A stretch of 64,000 bases of DNA, from assembly GCA_014898415.1 (NCBI GenBank), contig RCTD01000009.1, positions 1,116,001-1,180,000 of the forward strand, given 5' to 3'. The notes under the pieces were generated by a model. The model was not told the origin of the DNA. It did not search any database and saw nothing but the letters and a program-made list of their open reading frames with translations. The first letter of the stretch is position 1. Every line of letters begins with the position of its first letter. Made by a program: the position numbers and the translations under genes. The DNA comes from Stromatinia cepivora (lineage: Eukaryota > Ascomycota > Leotiomycetes > Helotiales > Sclerotiniaceae). This document shows, in pieces, positions 12,053 through 22,641 of the stretch.

Positions 12053-12640
12053 GCCTTCTGATTACATCAAAGAGTGAAGAGGAGCAATCTCTAGCTTATG
12101 ACACACATATATAGAGAACTCACTATATGAGATAATATTACCCAATACATACAACAGAAATCAACATAAGCTAACTTTACTTTCAGCAAGTAATCTTACA
12201 TCAAATAACCCTTTGTACAAGTCTTCGAACCTAATTCAAATTAAGCGAGTACTATTCTTTCCATAAGTTGGGATGGGAAGATATCAAAAAGTATTTATTA
12301 TCAAAATCGATTTTGAAGGACTTGATACGCTAAACAATTTAATCCAGTGGAATGTTGATTCAGATGTAAAGTTTCATAATATAATACACGATGATATTTT
12401 AGACCTCTAAACTCCTGAGTGTGCATCATTTCCTCATGTCATGCGACTATCTATTCCCACCGCCGTCCATGACCTCAGGCCCAGTCCGTGTCTATCTAGT
12501 TCGAAATCAAAGTTAAATGCATATTATATCATATAAGTCCATCCGATATTATATTATATCAGATCATATCTATCATACACATCCCCTTCCCTTCCTCTCT
12601 TCTCCCACTTTCCCTTCTTCTCGTCTCGTCTCTCACCACC
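12053..12640. other. Intergenic, 3' flank of RAD4
   Basis: About 0.6 kb with no gene recognised. It contains the presumed 3' UTR and polyadenylation region of the minus-strand RAD4 gene, with a C/T-rich segment at 12585-12640. Confidence 0.5.
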
Positions 12641-15600
12641 TCAATCGTCCTCATCCTCTTCACTGTCCCCTACATGTTCAAAATAACGCGACCTCGTCCC
12701 CGTCTCACTAACCCTCTTCGCATTTCTTCTCGGAGTTTTCCTCACCGGCGGGGTAGAAGCAGCTGGCATAGTAACTCTTCTTTTAGCTACCGGTTCACGA
12801 TTCTTTGCTACTGATTTCTTCAGCGGTGGAGCAACTTCAAGATCAGAATCTTCTTCCTCATCATCCATTTCAATATCAGAGAGTGAAGAAGAATCATCGT
12901 CATCATCTTCGTCTTCCGAGTCTGGGATACGTTTTCGTTTACCAGAAGCTTTTGATGCAGGGATGATGCGCTTTGCGGGAGTTCTTGGTTTGGGTTTTGA
13001 GCCCGATGGCGCAGGTTTGGCTTTGGGTGGGGCTTTATTTGTTGAGCCAGCTGGCCTTCCTCTGGCTCGAGGAGTTGGAGCAGGTAGTATTTGCGGTTTT
13101 TTATTTTGTATTTCTTCTTCTGATTCCTCGTCTGAAGTTGGGTTTGTCTCGGTATTCTCGTTTCCAATGAATTGAAATGTTTGAGATGTGGCAGATGAAG
13201 TTCCATTAGTCTCATTAGTTGTCTCTTGTTCCTCGTCTTCAACAATAAATCCGCCTCCGCCTTCATCTTCATCTGCAACTTCTTGCGATGCAACAACTGG
13301 AAAGAAACTAGTCGAATGATGCATATCCGGCTCCTCTTCATCATGTCCTTCGGCAAAAAAGCCACCTGCCATTTCTTCATCCTGTTGTTGCATCTCGATT
13401 GCTTGCTCCGAATTAGAGTCTCGGTCAACCTCTTTTCCTTTCTTATTTTTGTTGTTGAATGGGTTTACAAGGTCTACTTCCTGCCCACCATGACTTCCGT
13501 ATTCATCCGTCATTCTTTCAATAATCCGAAGTCCCATTATCATCTTCCTCCACATACTAATAGCGGCTTTAGTTTTCTTCTCATCCTCTTTCCTAACTCT
13601 CTCCGCTTCATCTTTCTCCCATTCTTCCATGACTAGTTCTAGATTCTCCTCAGCCACCACAACGCCAGTTATAATTGGTATAGCCATCCTAGCACCAAAT
13701 TCAAACCCAGTAACAGCTTCCGCATAATCAATCCCCAACCGTGTACAAATCCTCTTGGTGCCTCTTCTCGGAATATGTACCGCACCCACTGGTACCATGC
13801 TCTGTACATAAACATCCATATTTCCATAGCTATTCTTCGGGATGACACCATTCTCAATAGGTGGAGGAATAATCCAATCAGTTTGATCACGGCTATAAAG
13901 ACCTTGCAACATTTTCTCTCCACTTTCAAGTTCTGCCTCAGCAAGCTCACGCTTCCGATTTGTTGTTGCTGCTCGATACGGAACACGTTTTCGTGGAATT
14001 GCGCCTGGCAAAGGTGCTCGGCCTTCCTTATGCCATGTTTCCAAGCTTTTACAACTAACAACGTCTTTTCGGAGAAAGACCTTTTCTTCTGTAGGATTAT
14101 CGCCTTTCGCCTTTACAGTGAATATTTTTACATGTTTTGCTGTATCAAGGATGGCTTCTTCTCGTCTGAGATGTCTTTCTAGAACAAATTCGGCAGACGA
14201 CTTGTAAGATTGAAGAGTTTCCTCTCCTTCCTTCACTTCCTTTTTCTTAGGCTGAACAGCTTTGAGGTCTGTAGCTTCCTCATGGTCATCAATCTCCGTC
14301 CTCGGACATTTCTTACTCCCTCGCACATAACCGCTCATGACCGTTTTGAACCAATCATAGTACTCATGTCGCTTGATCTTGCCTCTAGAATTATAGACCG
14401 GTACTTTCTCGACAGGTATGCGATTGCCTTTGGTTCGACCAGGCAACATATGACCTTTCAAATATCGTATAGTAACATCCTTGGCTGTACCATCTGATGA
14501 ATGTCCAATAATATAAGCAGTAATTTGTTTAGCTTTATCAGCTTTTGCACCTCGAGGTTCAAACTTCTGAAGAAGTTCGGAATTAGTTGCTATAACATTG
14601 AGAACGAGTGGATCAATAGGGGTATAGGTATTCGTGACCGGAGATAAAACTTCGGTCCAATAATGTGGAAATAGGAGATCTTTGTCATACGGTTTGGAAG
14701 GTTGTAGTCGAGTTTTGGCTGGGGTGATATCAACCACAGATTCATCATCATCTTCTTCATCATTATTGGAAAGCTCTTCGGATTCTGGAAGATTGATAGG
14801 GGCATCTTTTAGTCCGTTTCCGCGTGAACTTCGTCTCGCAGGCTTGTTGGCAGACTTCATGGGCTTCTTCGTTACCTGGGCGGCTTTTCCTTTTCTATTT
14901 ACTTTCTTTGCTGGCTTTGAGGCAGGTTTCGGGACAGGCTTTTCTTCTTCGCTATTCTCAGTATCCGAAGTATCATCAGCTGGAGTAGCTTCTCTTATTT
15001 TCTTATCCTTTCTCTCCGCCGCATCTTCGTTCTTGTTCCAACCAAATCCTACGGGTTGAAGACTAGCAACCATTCTTGATTCAATACCGATTCCTCTTAG
15101 TAAAGCTGTGAACAATTGAGCGCCGACATCTCGGCTTCCTTCCATAAATTTGGCACATTTTCTATATTCATGTATATTTGCTATCCTTTCTCCGTGGCGT
15201 TCAGCATCGTGTTCATCTTTTTGAAAGTTCTTGCATTCCTGGTCGAGCCTATCGAGAGACATGTAGCCGACCTTCCGAAGCCCTGGCGCGATGATCCTAA
15301 ACCTCTGCTTCCAGTAATTCATTAATAATTTCAAAAGGCGAAATATAGGATCCCCACGACTCATATTGACTTCGCCAGCCTCCTGCCTTTGTGCAGGTTC
15401 CCCCCAATCCCGTTGACTCCTAACATCGACCTTTTTCCCTTTTGTAGCCTTGCCCTTTCCCTTCCCCTTCGACTTTGGAGTATCATCTGCCTTGATTTGT
15501 AACCCACTATCCTTCATCCATTTTTCAATCTCCCTCAAGACTGTTTCCGGTAATTGTCCCACTAGAATCTTCTGTAACTCCTCATCACAAAGCCAAGAAT

Positions 15601-16135
15601 TCCTGATCGCATTATGCCACATTAACATTTGCACATGGATTTGATGTGTAGCCGTTCGAATACCCCTCTCAATTTTGCTTGGTCCCTTCTTCGTCCCAAG
15701 TGGATTTGTGAGCGATATCCTTGTTTCTTTCGTTAATGTAAGTTCGAGATCACCAGTAGGTATGTTCGCAGATGGTTTATCTATTACATTTGTATCGACA
15801 TCCTCGAATTCAATATCCTCGTCCTCATCATTTGTCGCATCATCTTGCTGCTGTCCGTTCGTATTTGGGACATCTTCAAATTCGTCGTCAGAAAGGGACG
15901 ATAGTGAGCTCTCATCATCATCATCCGTAGCTTGGATTTTCTGTAGAATAGCTTTGGTATCTTCAGGACTTTTTGCTCCAGCATCGAGGTCATCAAATAA
16001 TGTAGCTTTTCGTGGAGTGGCTTTCAATGATTTGCTTTTTTTGCCTCCAGGATTTTGCTGCTTTGAGGGACCTAGCTCTGATTCTGGCTCTGGGGATGAA
16101 GAACGCAGACGTTTGCGCGGAAAGAACGGAGGCAT
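12641..16135 (-). CDS. RAD4: Rad4/XPC-type DNA damage recognition protein
   Basis: Lesion-recognition subunit of nucleotide excision repair (Rad4-Rad23 complex, nucleus). The single-exon CDS starts at the first in-frame ATG (MPPFFPRKRLRSSSPEPESE), giving 1164 residues; the frame continues 25 codons upstream but only from a GTG. Residues 1-150 are acidic and disordered with a basic N-terminus. Next comes the degenerate transglutaminase-like fold (about 150-520), split by a basic/acidic low-complexity insert. The beta-hairpin domains follow: BHD1 (about 640-715, around AEFVLERHLRREEAI), BHD2 (about 720-775) and BHD3 (about 775-836, VHIPRRGTKRICTRLGIDYA to VMEEW). BHD2/BHD3 are the hairpins that insert at the lesion in yeast Rad4. 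The last 320 residues are disordered, with alternating acidic and Lys/Arg-Pro blocks, longer than in yeast. Confidence 0.95.
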   Translation of the reverse strand: MPPFFPRKRLRSSSPEPESELGPSKQQNPGGKKSKSLKATPRKATLFDDLDAGAKSPEDTKAILQKIQATDDDDESSLSSLSDDEFEDVPNTNGQQQDDATNDEDEDIEFEDVDTNVIDKPSANIPTGDLELTLTKETRISLTNPLGTKKGPSKIERGIRTATHQIHVQMLMWHNAIRNSWLCDEELQKILVGQLPETVLREIEKWMKDSGLQIKADDTPKSKGKGKGKATKGKKVDVRSQRDWGEPAQRQEAGEVNMSRGDPIFRLLKLLMNYWKQRFRIIAPGLRKVGYMSLDRLDQECKNFQKDEHDAERHGERIANIHEYRKCAKFMEGSRDVGAQLFTALLRGIGIESRMVASLQPVGFGWNKNEDAAERKDKKIREATPADDTSDTENSEEEKPVPKPASKPAKKVNRKGKAAQVTKKPMKSANKPARRSSRGNGLKDAPINLPESEELSNNDEEDDDESVVDITPAKTRLQPSKPYDKDLLFPHYWTEVLSPVTNTYTPIDPLVLNVIATNSELLQKFEPRGAKADKAKQITAYIIGHSSDGTAKDVTIRYLKGHMLPGRTKGNRIPVEKVPVYNSRGKIKRHEYYDWFKTVMSGYVRGSKKCPRTEIDDHEEATDLKAVQPKKKEVKEGEETLQSYKSSAEFVLERHLRREEAILDTAKHVKIFTVKAKGDNPTEEKVFLRKDVVSCKSLETWHKEGRAPLPGAIPRKRVPYRAATTNRKRELAEAELESGEKMLQGLYSRDQTDWIIPPPIENGVIPKNSYGNMDVYVQSMVPVGAVHIPRRGTKRICTRLGIDYAEAVTGFEFGARMAIPIITGVVVAEENLELVMEEWEKDEAERVRKEDEKKTKAAISMWRKMIMGLRIIERMTDEYGSHGGQEVDLVNPFNNKNKKGKEVDRDSNSEQAIEMQQQDEEMAGGFFAEGHDEEEPDMHHSTSFFPVVASQEVADEDEGGGGFIVEDEEQETTNETNGTSSATSQTFQFIGNENTETNPTSDEESEEEIQNKKPQILPAPTPRARGRPAGSTNKAPPKAKPAPSGSKPKPRTPAKRIIPASKASGKRKRIPDSEDEDDDDDSSSLSDIEMDDEEEDSDLEVAPPLKKSVAKNREPVAKRRVTMPAASTPPVRKTPRRNAKRVSETGTRSRYFEHVGDSEEDEDD

Positions 16136-16635
16136 ATTGGCTATTTTAATTGTCACCGAAACATACTCTTGTGAAGAATTGAAGTTGATGATGATTTGAT
16201 GAATCAACACGAACTCAACACGAACTCAGGTGTCGGAATAAATTCAACTCGCTGGAAATGTTTGTTACAGTATCAATGATGAGGTCATCAACTTTCATTA
16301 TTTCAGATACCGACAGGGGTATGAAAGACCAATCACATTGGTGAATTATGGCGGTGAAATTTATTGAGATTTTTCGAATTTCTGGAATGTGAGGAAGGTT
16401 GGATGGAAATAAAAATTGTTATATATGCAGTTTTATTTACTTGTATTAATGAGTACCTTAGGTATTGTCGTGAAAGTTCTATCATTCATAATCCATTCAT
16501 ATCCGTCATGTTCTTCATATATGAGCATTTGCCCTGAGTGCCCCTCCATTTCTACTTCTTGAAGTATGATTCTTATGTCCCAAACTCCGAAAGCAATACC
16601 CCATCAATAAGTTCGTAGCAAATCTAAACTTCCAT
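16136..16635. promoter_or_regulatory. Intergenic: RAD4 promoter and 3' flank of the HAD phosphatase gene
   Basis: Half a kilobase between two minus-strand genes. It must carry the RAD4 promoter and the 3' end of the upstream gene. No distinct site is recognised. Confidence 0.5.
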
Positions 16636-17313
16636 CTATTCTTCGTCATCCATCCCGTCGGTATATGTATTGGAAGCGCTGCCAGCCTTATCCTCCGAAC
16701 CAGACGATTTCGTGTCATGGCCATGCATTTGCCTCCATTCTTTGATACCTCGGTTTATCTCAGCCTTGTTAACACCATCTTTCACCAAACACATCTTGAC
16801 TCCCAAGGATTCGACATTCCTATTCCTTGCCTCATCATCAAAGAATAGCATATCTTTGTATGCTATACCCGTACTTTTCTGTAGTTTTGTAAAATGTGTA
16901 ATCTTGCTTCCTGGATAGATCTCAAGCTGATCAAAGAATTCAATTGCCTTCCTTTTCTTCCCATCCATATCCATAACATGTAGCAATCTCAACATCTCTC
17001 TCCCTAAATCTGGAGCAGATGTGCGAGATGCTGCCCCAACCATTACGCCATGATTTTTGAGCTGTGCAAGGATTGAAGGTACTTCAATGTAGAAAGCAAA
17101 ACTCTCTCCCCAACGATCGGTGGTCGCAGAATGTTCTGGGTTTGCTTTTATCGGAGGTGTGACATGTGTATCTACCCAGAAAGGCCACAAAGTATAATCA
17201 AGGTCGAAAACGATGAGTTTCGGGAGTACGAGAGAATCTGTGAATGTAGATGGCGGGGTATCGACCGGAGAGATGGCATAAGCATTATTGGTTTTCTTAA
17301 GCTTCTTGACCAT
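16636..17313 (-). CDS. Magnesium-dependent phosphatase-1 (MDP-1)-like HAD protein
   Basis: HAD-superfamily phosphatase of the MDP-1 group (in mammals a Mg-dependent phosphatase acting on phosphotyrosine and sugar-type substrates). It has 225 residues from the first ATG (MVKKLKKTNN, with A at -3). The frame extends 47 codons upstream only from a TTG, and that stretch is a hydrophobic run typical of untranslated AT-rich DNA. Motif I is VFDLDYTLWPFW, with Asp37 as nucleophile and Asp39 as acid. Motif II is the Ser/Thr of GAASRTSAP. Motif III/IV is the Lys region followed by MLFFDDEARN. The C-terminus is an acidic, disordered tail. No intron. It is head-to-head with the GNAT gene. Confidence 0.88.
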   Translation of the reverse strand: MVKKLKKTNNAYAISPVDTPPSTFTDSLVLPKLIVFDLDYTLWPFWVDTHVTPPIKANPEHSATTDRWGESFAFYIEVPSILAQLKNHGVMVGAASRTSAPDLGREMLRLLHVMDMDGKKRKAIEFFDQLEIYPGSKITHFTKLQKSTGIAYKDMLFFDDEARNRNVESLGVKMCLVKDGVNKAEINRGIKEWRQMHGHDTKSSGSEDKAGSASNTYTDGMDDEE

Positions 17314-17862
17314 TGTAGCGAATAAAATGACGAGTAGGAATATGGGGAGATTCGTATTGCTCGGGAGGAGAATTGTATAGTACAATGTAATGAACGTAAT
17401 GAATGTAATGAGTGCAGTGTTGCAGAAGTCTATTATAAATTGAGTCAAGTACAAAGAAAGTTGATGTCCGTCCGTCAGTCAGTACTTCTGCACTAGTTCT
17501 ATTTAAAGTTTTAGCGGAGTAAAGCCTGCTGTAGGTAATTTTGGGGAGACGCGATTATCACTCCGTGAATTTTCAGCTCAGCCTTTTTGGAATCTCATCT
17601 CAATATTGATTGTTTGATACAGTCTACCCAAGCGCTCTTTGATAACAATATTACCTTGCTCTACATCACAAGAAATAAACTACATCGAAGGAAGTAGAAG
17701 AATAAGAGGTGTATCTAGTATTCCTCATCAACAAAGCCTTATTCTTCATACGAGCTTTCTGTCTCAGTCTTCCCGATCGCTATAAATTGTCTCACACTTG
17801 CCGTTGACCAAACTTCCAGACTTTTCGATACATTATCTTTAAGAGGCAAAATCATTTGTTTG
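17314..17862. promoter_or_regulatory. Divergent promoter (HAD phosphatase / GNAT)
   Basis: About 0.55 kb between two divergent starts, so both promoters lie here. The 17350-17450 part is a read-through of AT-rich 5' leader of the phosphatase gene. No regulator site is identified. Confidence 0.5.
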
Positions 17863-18426
17863 ATGGTACGATTATCTACCATGCCAGAGGTACATGAACG
17901 ACCAAAGGTTACAAATTCACGTCATCATACTGTGCGTGAAGCACGACACGAGGATATCCCGTTATTACCAGACGTTGAGCGATCAGCAGCTGAATTATTC
18001 ACATGTTTCAACGTTACCGTTGGTGATTCCGTCTTAGATCCATTATTATTAACGACCATGTTGGAAGACCATCATCTTTGGGTCGCTGTCAACAGTGAAG
18101 ACAAACCCGTGGGATTTATTGGAGGCTTCAAACTTGATGGTAATTTCCATGTGGCCGAAGTCTCGGTTGGTAGGGATAGTCAAAAGCAAGGAATCGGGAA
18201 TGCTTTGATGTACAGAATGATGACAGATATAAAAGTTGAAGGATTTCGAGCAATCACCCTCACCACCAACAAGATTCTTCCATTCAATCGTCCTTGGTAT
18301 CAAAGTTTGGGATATACTGAGCTCGAAGCTAGAGATATTGGCAAGGAATTGGCTCTTTTGATTGAAGAAGAATCACATCACCTTGACCATAACACTAGGT
18401 GTGCTATGAGAAAGAACATCTTCTGA
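17863..18426 (+). CDS. GNAT-family N-acetyltransferase
   Basis: Acetyl-CoA-dependent acetyltransferase of the GNAT fold. It has 187 residues from the first ATG (MVRLSTMPEV); a second in-frame ATG six codons on (MPEVHERPK) is an equally possible start. The order of fold elements is clear: an N-terminal strand/helix (VREARHEDIPLLPDVE), a central strand (WVAVNSEDKPVGFIGG), and strand 4 plus motif A, the acetyl-CoA pyrophosphate loop (VSVGRDSQKQGIGNALM, i.e. Q-x-x-G-I-G). Motif B follows, with the LTTN...PFNRPWYQSLGY segment that ends the fold. The C-terminal HHLDHNTRCAMRK is typical of small bacterial and fungal GNATs that act on small molecules. Substrate unknown. Confidence 0.88.
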   Translation: MVRLSTMPEVHERPKVTNSRHHTVREARHEDIPLLPDVERSAAELFTCFNVTVGDSVLDPLLLTTMLEDHHLWVAVNSEDKPVGFIGGFKLDGNFHVAEVSVGRDSQKQGIGNALMYRMMTDIKVEGFRAITLTTNKILPFNRPWYQSLGYTELEARDIGKELALLIEEESHHLDHNTRCAMRKNIF

Positions 18427-19621
18427 AATTGGGGTGGGACGAATCCTTTCTCTTTCGAGAGCGCCACCCGCAATGGATGAACGAATTACAGACGGACGGT
18501 GTGAAGATGTCTAAAAATATGGTACATTGATGTTCCATATTTCTCGAAGCAATTCTTTATCGAGCCCGAACAAACAATATCTGGGGAAAACGCGACACTT
18601 AAATTATTGAAATGATCACAACCGTACTATGCTATTAGAGGTCGTATAACCCGATATCTTGCAGTCCGAACTCAGGGGAAACTTACAGATTTCCACGCGG
18701 ATGTCCGCGTCAGGGAAAAATCATCAACGCAATATCAGGAATAGAAAGACTGGCGCAAATATTTTCCAATCAGCAGCTTTCCGTTGAGCTGGTCAAATGG
18801 TTACACTAAGACAAGTCGCACGAGTTTATCGGATTTTTTCAATACAATTGATAATTGGATATATCTCTTTGAGATATCAATTGTGTTAATTGTACCTTTT
18901 ACGCACACCGGGCTGGTGAAGTCCTGATTAAGTATGCTCTTATCGATCTATATAATATGATCTGCTCACGTAAAGACCATTCAAAAACCACGCTGTCCCA
19001 CTGCTCTCATGCAGACCAATCTTTGCCCAGACTTACCCCGCCATTGAGCCCAATTTAGATACCGGGCTATGGTATCAACTCGTCTCTTGACATCTGCAAA
19101 ATTTTCCTTATGGGTATGTGGATTCCTTTATCCACCACAGCCAGCTTGGCAGGGTCGACATGTTTTGCGGCAAGCTGCATGATCTTGGTGGGTCTTATCC
19201 GTTTAATATGGCTAAGTCTACCGAGGCTGATAAGACGAAAAGAAGTAACACTTTCCTCAGTAGTACTGATAATAAATTCGGTTAATTCGTGTTGTTTGAT
19301 ATCATCCTGGATAAGATATTGAAGATGGAGATATGGTTTCTCGAAAACATACAATATAAACGCTAGGTACCTTCATTCACCAGATTCTTGTTGTCTATCA
19401 TATTGTCATTATATCTAAACCTATTGCTTATTAACTGTCTCTTGTCTCTTGTCTCTTGTCCCATTACTTGGTACTTAATACTTTGATATCTCGTTGCACC
19501 TTTCTATCTGGATCTCTTTTATCATTATTGCTACCACCTCAAATTCACTGGAATTTCATCATTGGTTAGATTCGGCACTCAAGGTTTCTCCAGGATATCA
19601 GTCACTCCGGTTTAATCAAAG
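18427..19621. promoter_or_regulatory. Intergenic region with permease promoter
   Basis: 1.2 kb with no supported gene. It contains an imperfect hairpin near 18850-18895 (GATATATCTC / GAGATATC arms), a cluster of GATA-factor sites (separate entry) and a (CTTGTCT)n microsatellite at about 19435-19461 just upstream of the permease start. A minus-strand open frame at 19067-19354 has no ATG near its beginning and no family match, and is not annotated. Confidence 0.5.
19194..19315. promoter_or_regulatory. Cluster of GATAAG sites upstream of the permease gene
   Basis: Three GATAAG hexamers at 19194-19199 (reverse), 19229-19234 and 19310-19315, plus GATAAT near 19268, lie 300-430 bp upstream of the permease ATG. 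HGATAR is the known recognition sequence of fungal AreA/NIT2 nitrogen regulators, and amino-acid and GABA permeases are classical targets. Nitrogen control of this gene is an inference. Confidence 0.4.
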
Positions 19622-21583
19622 ATGGCTCAAACTATGATTAACCAAAGAAATCCTTCTCTTCGTGATTTCTCTCCAAACTCATCAACGTACGACTCCGAAA
19701 AAGCAACAATGACCGACAGAGAGGACCATTCACAATTAGCGGAGGTTAATGAAACAGGGCATGTTCAAGAAGTCGAACGTAATTTCTCTTTGCTTTCTAT
19801 ATGCTCAGTCGGTCTGGTCACCGGGAATACTTGGGCTGCTTTGGGTGGTAGCATTGCTACAGCAATTTAGTAAGTTACCTTGCTCTCAAACTAATGAAAA
19901 ATACTAACATATTGAAAAGTAATGGAGGTCCACCGGGTGTCTTATATGAGTTCATTGCTGTTTCAATGTTCTATTGGCTTATCGCAGCTTCTTTAGCTGA
20001 ATTGGCTTCATCAATGCCTAGTAGTGCTGGGGTTTATCACTGGGCATCAATCACTCCAGGTCCCAAATACGGTAGAATCTGCGGTTGGTTCGCTGGTTGG
20101 TGGAATACATTCGCTTGGATTTGTGGTGCAGGTAAGTAAATCCTATTGGTTTCTTAGATTTATCTAACATTCAATAGCAACCATGTCATCTATTGCCTCA
20201 AACATTGCGGTCGCAATGTATGGTCTCTACCATCCTGATTATGTACCGGCAAGGTGGCACATTTTTATCGGTTACATTGTCGTGACTTGGATCTCCTGCT
20301 CTATAGTCTTATTTGCGAATCGAGCTCTTCCAATGATCAACAACATTGGTCTTGCTTTTATTCTTGGTGGTGTTTTGTAAGCTCTCATCTGCTAACCGTT
20401 TGCACGAATCTAGCTAACCTTGTGTTTTAGTATCACGGTTGTGGTTTGTGCGGTTATGCCATCTGGAAAAGGACATGCGACCCATTCTTTCGTCTGGACC
20501 GACTGGGTTAATGATACCGGCTACTCCAATAATGGATTCATTTTTCTCGCAGGCATGCTGAATGGTGCTTATGCTGTGGGCACACCTGATTGCGTCTCTC
20601 ATTTGGCAGAGGAGATTCCAGATCCTAAGCGCAACATACCTCTTGCAATTGCTGCTCAAATGACTATTGGTTTCGTCACCGCCTTTATATATACGATAGC
20701 TATCTGTAAGTTATCTGTTTTTATGTGTCTCTTTCCTGTTTCTGCCATTCTCTCCAGTAATCTTTTTTGGAAAAATACTGATATCTCATAAGTCTACGCA
20801 ACTACCAACCTCGATGCTGTCTTGGCTGCGCCCTTTTTCCCACTTACTCAAATATATCTACAAGCGACAGGTACCACAGCTGGAACGACTGGGTTACTTT
20901 TCGTTATTTTTTTTCCGATTTTCTGTACCCTTATCGGAACATATATCACTGCAGGGAGATGTCTTTGGACTCTTGCTCGTGACGGCGCAGTCCCATATTC
21001 TAGCTGGCTACACGTAATTGATTCACATGAGGATCCGCGCGACAAAAATCCTTTCAACGCAACCATCGCATGTGGTATCTGGAGTACTATACTAGGTGCT
21101 ATATATGTTGGTTCATCAACAGCTTTCAACGCCTTCGTTGGATCCTTCGTTGTTCTTCTCACTCTCTCATACCTAGCCGCGATCCTCCCATTCATCTTCA
21201 CAGGTCGTTTCACTCAATCTACTCAAACATCAAGTCTATATAACAATAGAATGGTTCCGGGTTGGTTCGAAATGAACAATCTTGTGGGTTACATTGTCAA
21301 TATTATCAGCTGTCTCTACATCATCGTGTTTGTGGTTATATATTGCTTTCCTTATGCAGTACCATTTAATCCTGCAAGCATGAATTATTCCTGCCTTATC
21401 GCAGGAGCCCTATCTGTCGCAGCAGGTGTTTGGTGGTTAGTCAAAGGTGGGAGTTATAAAGGACCTCAAGCTGGCGTTCATGGCCAGCCTGAAACTAACA
21501 GCGGTCGGCATATGTTGAATGTTATTTCCATTGGGGATGTTGATGGTCTTCGAAACGCGCTGGGGACTGAGCCTAAACAATGA
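19622..21583 (+). CDS. APC-family permease (GABA/choline/amino-acid transporter type)
   Basis: Plasma-membrane amino-acid/choline transporter of the APC superfamily (Uga4/Hnm1-like group). Exons 19622-19869, 19920-20131, 20178-20376, 20431-20705 and 20793-21583 join in phase to 574 residues. All four donors are GTAAGT/GTAAGC and all acceptors AG. The family signature sequence is present in order: FSLLSICSVGLVTGNTWAAL at helix 1, GGPPGVLYEF, AELASSMPSSAGVYHW (helix 3), and the diagnostic CVSHLAEEIPDPKRNIPLAI after helix 6. The C-terminal half has helices up to VWWLVKGGSYKGP. The hydrophilic N-terminus (about 60 residues) is a typical regulatory tail. Substrate (GABA, choline or another amine) cannot be decided from sequence. 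Confidence 0.88.
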
Positions 21584-22641
21584 TCGGAGGTTTCGATGCA
21601 GTTATTCCTTCCTGATTTTATTTTTTGGCGGCAAAAAGACACTTTGGTTCTCATTGGGCAATAACAAGGAATTGTTTTGGGTGTTTCGGTGCTTTTCTCT
21701 TCGAAGTTTAGACTTTTTGGGGGGATGCTTCTTCATTTTACGAGCAACAAGAATCGGCAGCCTGGATTCAGTGTGCACTATCGGGCTTTGGAGGTTATAG
21801 TTACTATAGTATACATGGCTTCCCAACGAGTAACAACTTTACTTTGCATTGCTAAGATTTAGATGTTGAATTATCAATGAATACTCTCTCCACATTATAC
21901 ATGATTCCCTTCCTGCTTTTTAATGGAACTAAATACTACGTGCGTGATACTGTTGATTTGGGCTATACTTGCGGTATTGGAGATGTAATAAATGTATGCA
22001 ATTCATAAACTGCCTCCCGACATTTCTCATTGCTGACATTTATTAGTGACCAGCTGCAAGGACATTTTTCCAGGAATTATATATAAGTTTTCTTCGATCT
22101 CTTTGAATTCTGAAGGAGAAGCTAATTTTCAATCCATGAACTACATGAATGCACTATTGGAGTTGAATCCCGAACGCGCCATTTCCGAAATCTGAGAATA
22201 TCGTTATTTCGAGCGACTATCATGAAATGGGCACTACTTAAACGAAATCTGCTGGATGGAAAATTTTTCCTGGGCTATAACTTTAGGCATTTAGACCTCT
22301 TGTCGCCATCTGAAGTATATCCATGCACTTTCCAAAAATTCACACGGTGAAATTATCATTTATCACCAGGAAACCCACCACAAAGATCACAATCCACCTT
22401 CCATAGAAAGAAAGCCACGTCTGCTCCGACAACCCCTCACTTGATCTTATCCAATAATCTCCTTTTGAAAATAGCGCTTATCAGCTCATTCTGAGATTTT
22501 TTTCCTATAAAACTGGCGTCCGCCCACATCTCGCTTCAATCTTCTTCCTCAACAAAAAAATTCGGGAACTGTGACTTTGTTCATCAATCATAACACCACC
22601 ACGAGATTTTGGGATTGAAAAATACGATTGTGGGATTTAAT
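21584..22641. other. Intergenic region
   Basis: About 1 kb between two convergent-free plus-strand genes. It holds the 3' flank of the permease and the promoter of the dehydrogenase. Nothing else recognised; the short frames here lack motifs. Confidence 0.5.

Noticed and set aside
12641..16210. Upstream extension of RAD4 to 1189 residues
   Set aside because: The extension starts at GTG; the first ATG at 16135 has a good context and begins the basic N-terminus.
19067..19354. Minus-strand 95-codon frame (LISLGRLSHIKRIRPTKI)
   Set aside because: It begins at a TTG, has no family match or splice partners and lies in a promoter region; an antisense frame of similar length overlaps it.
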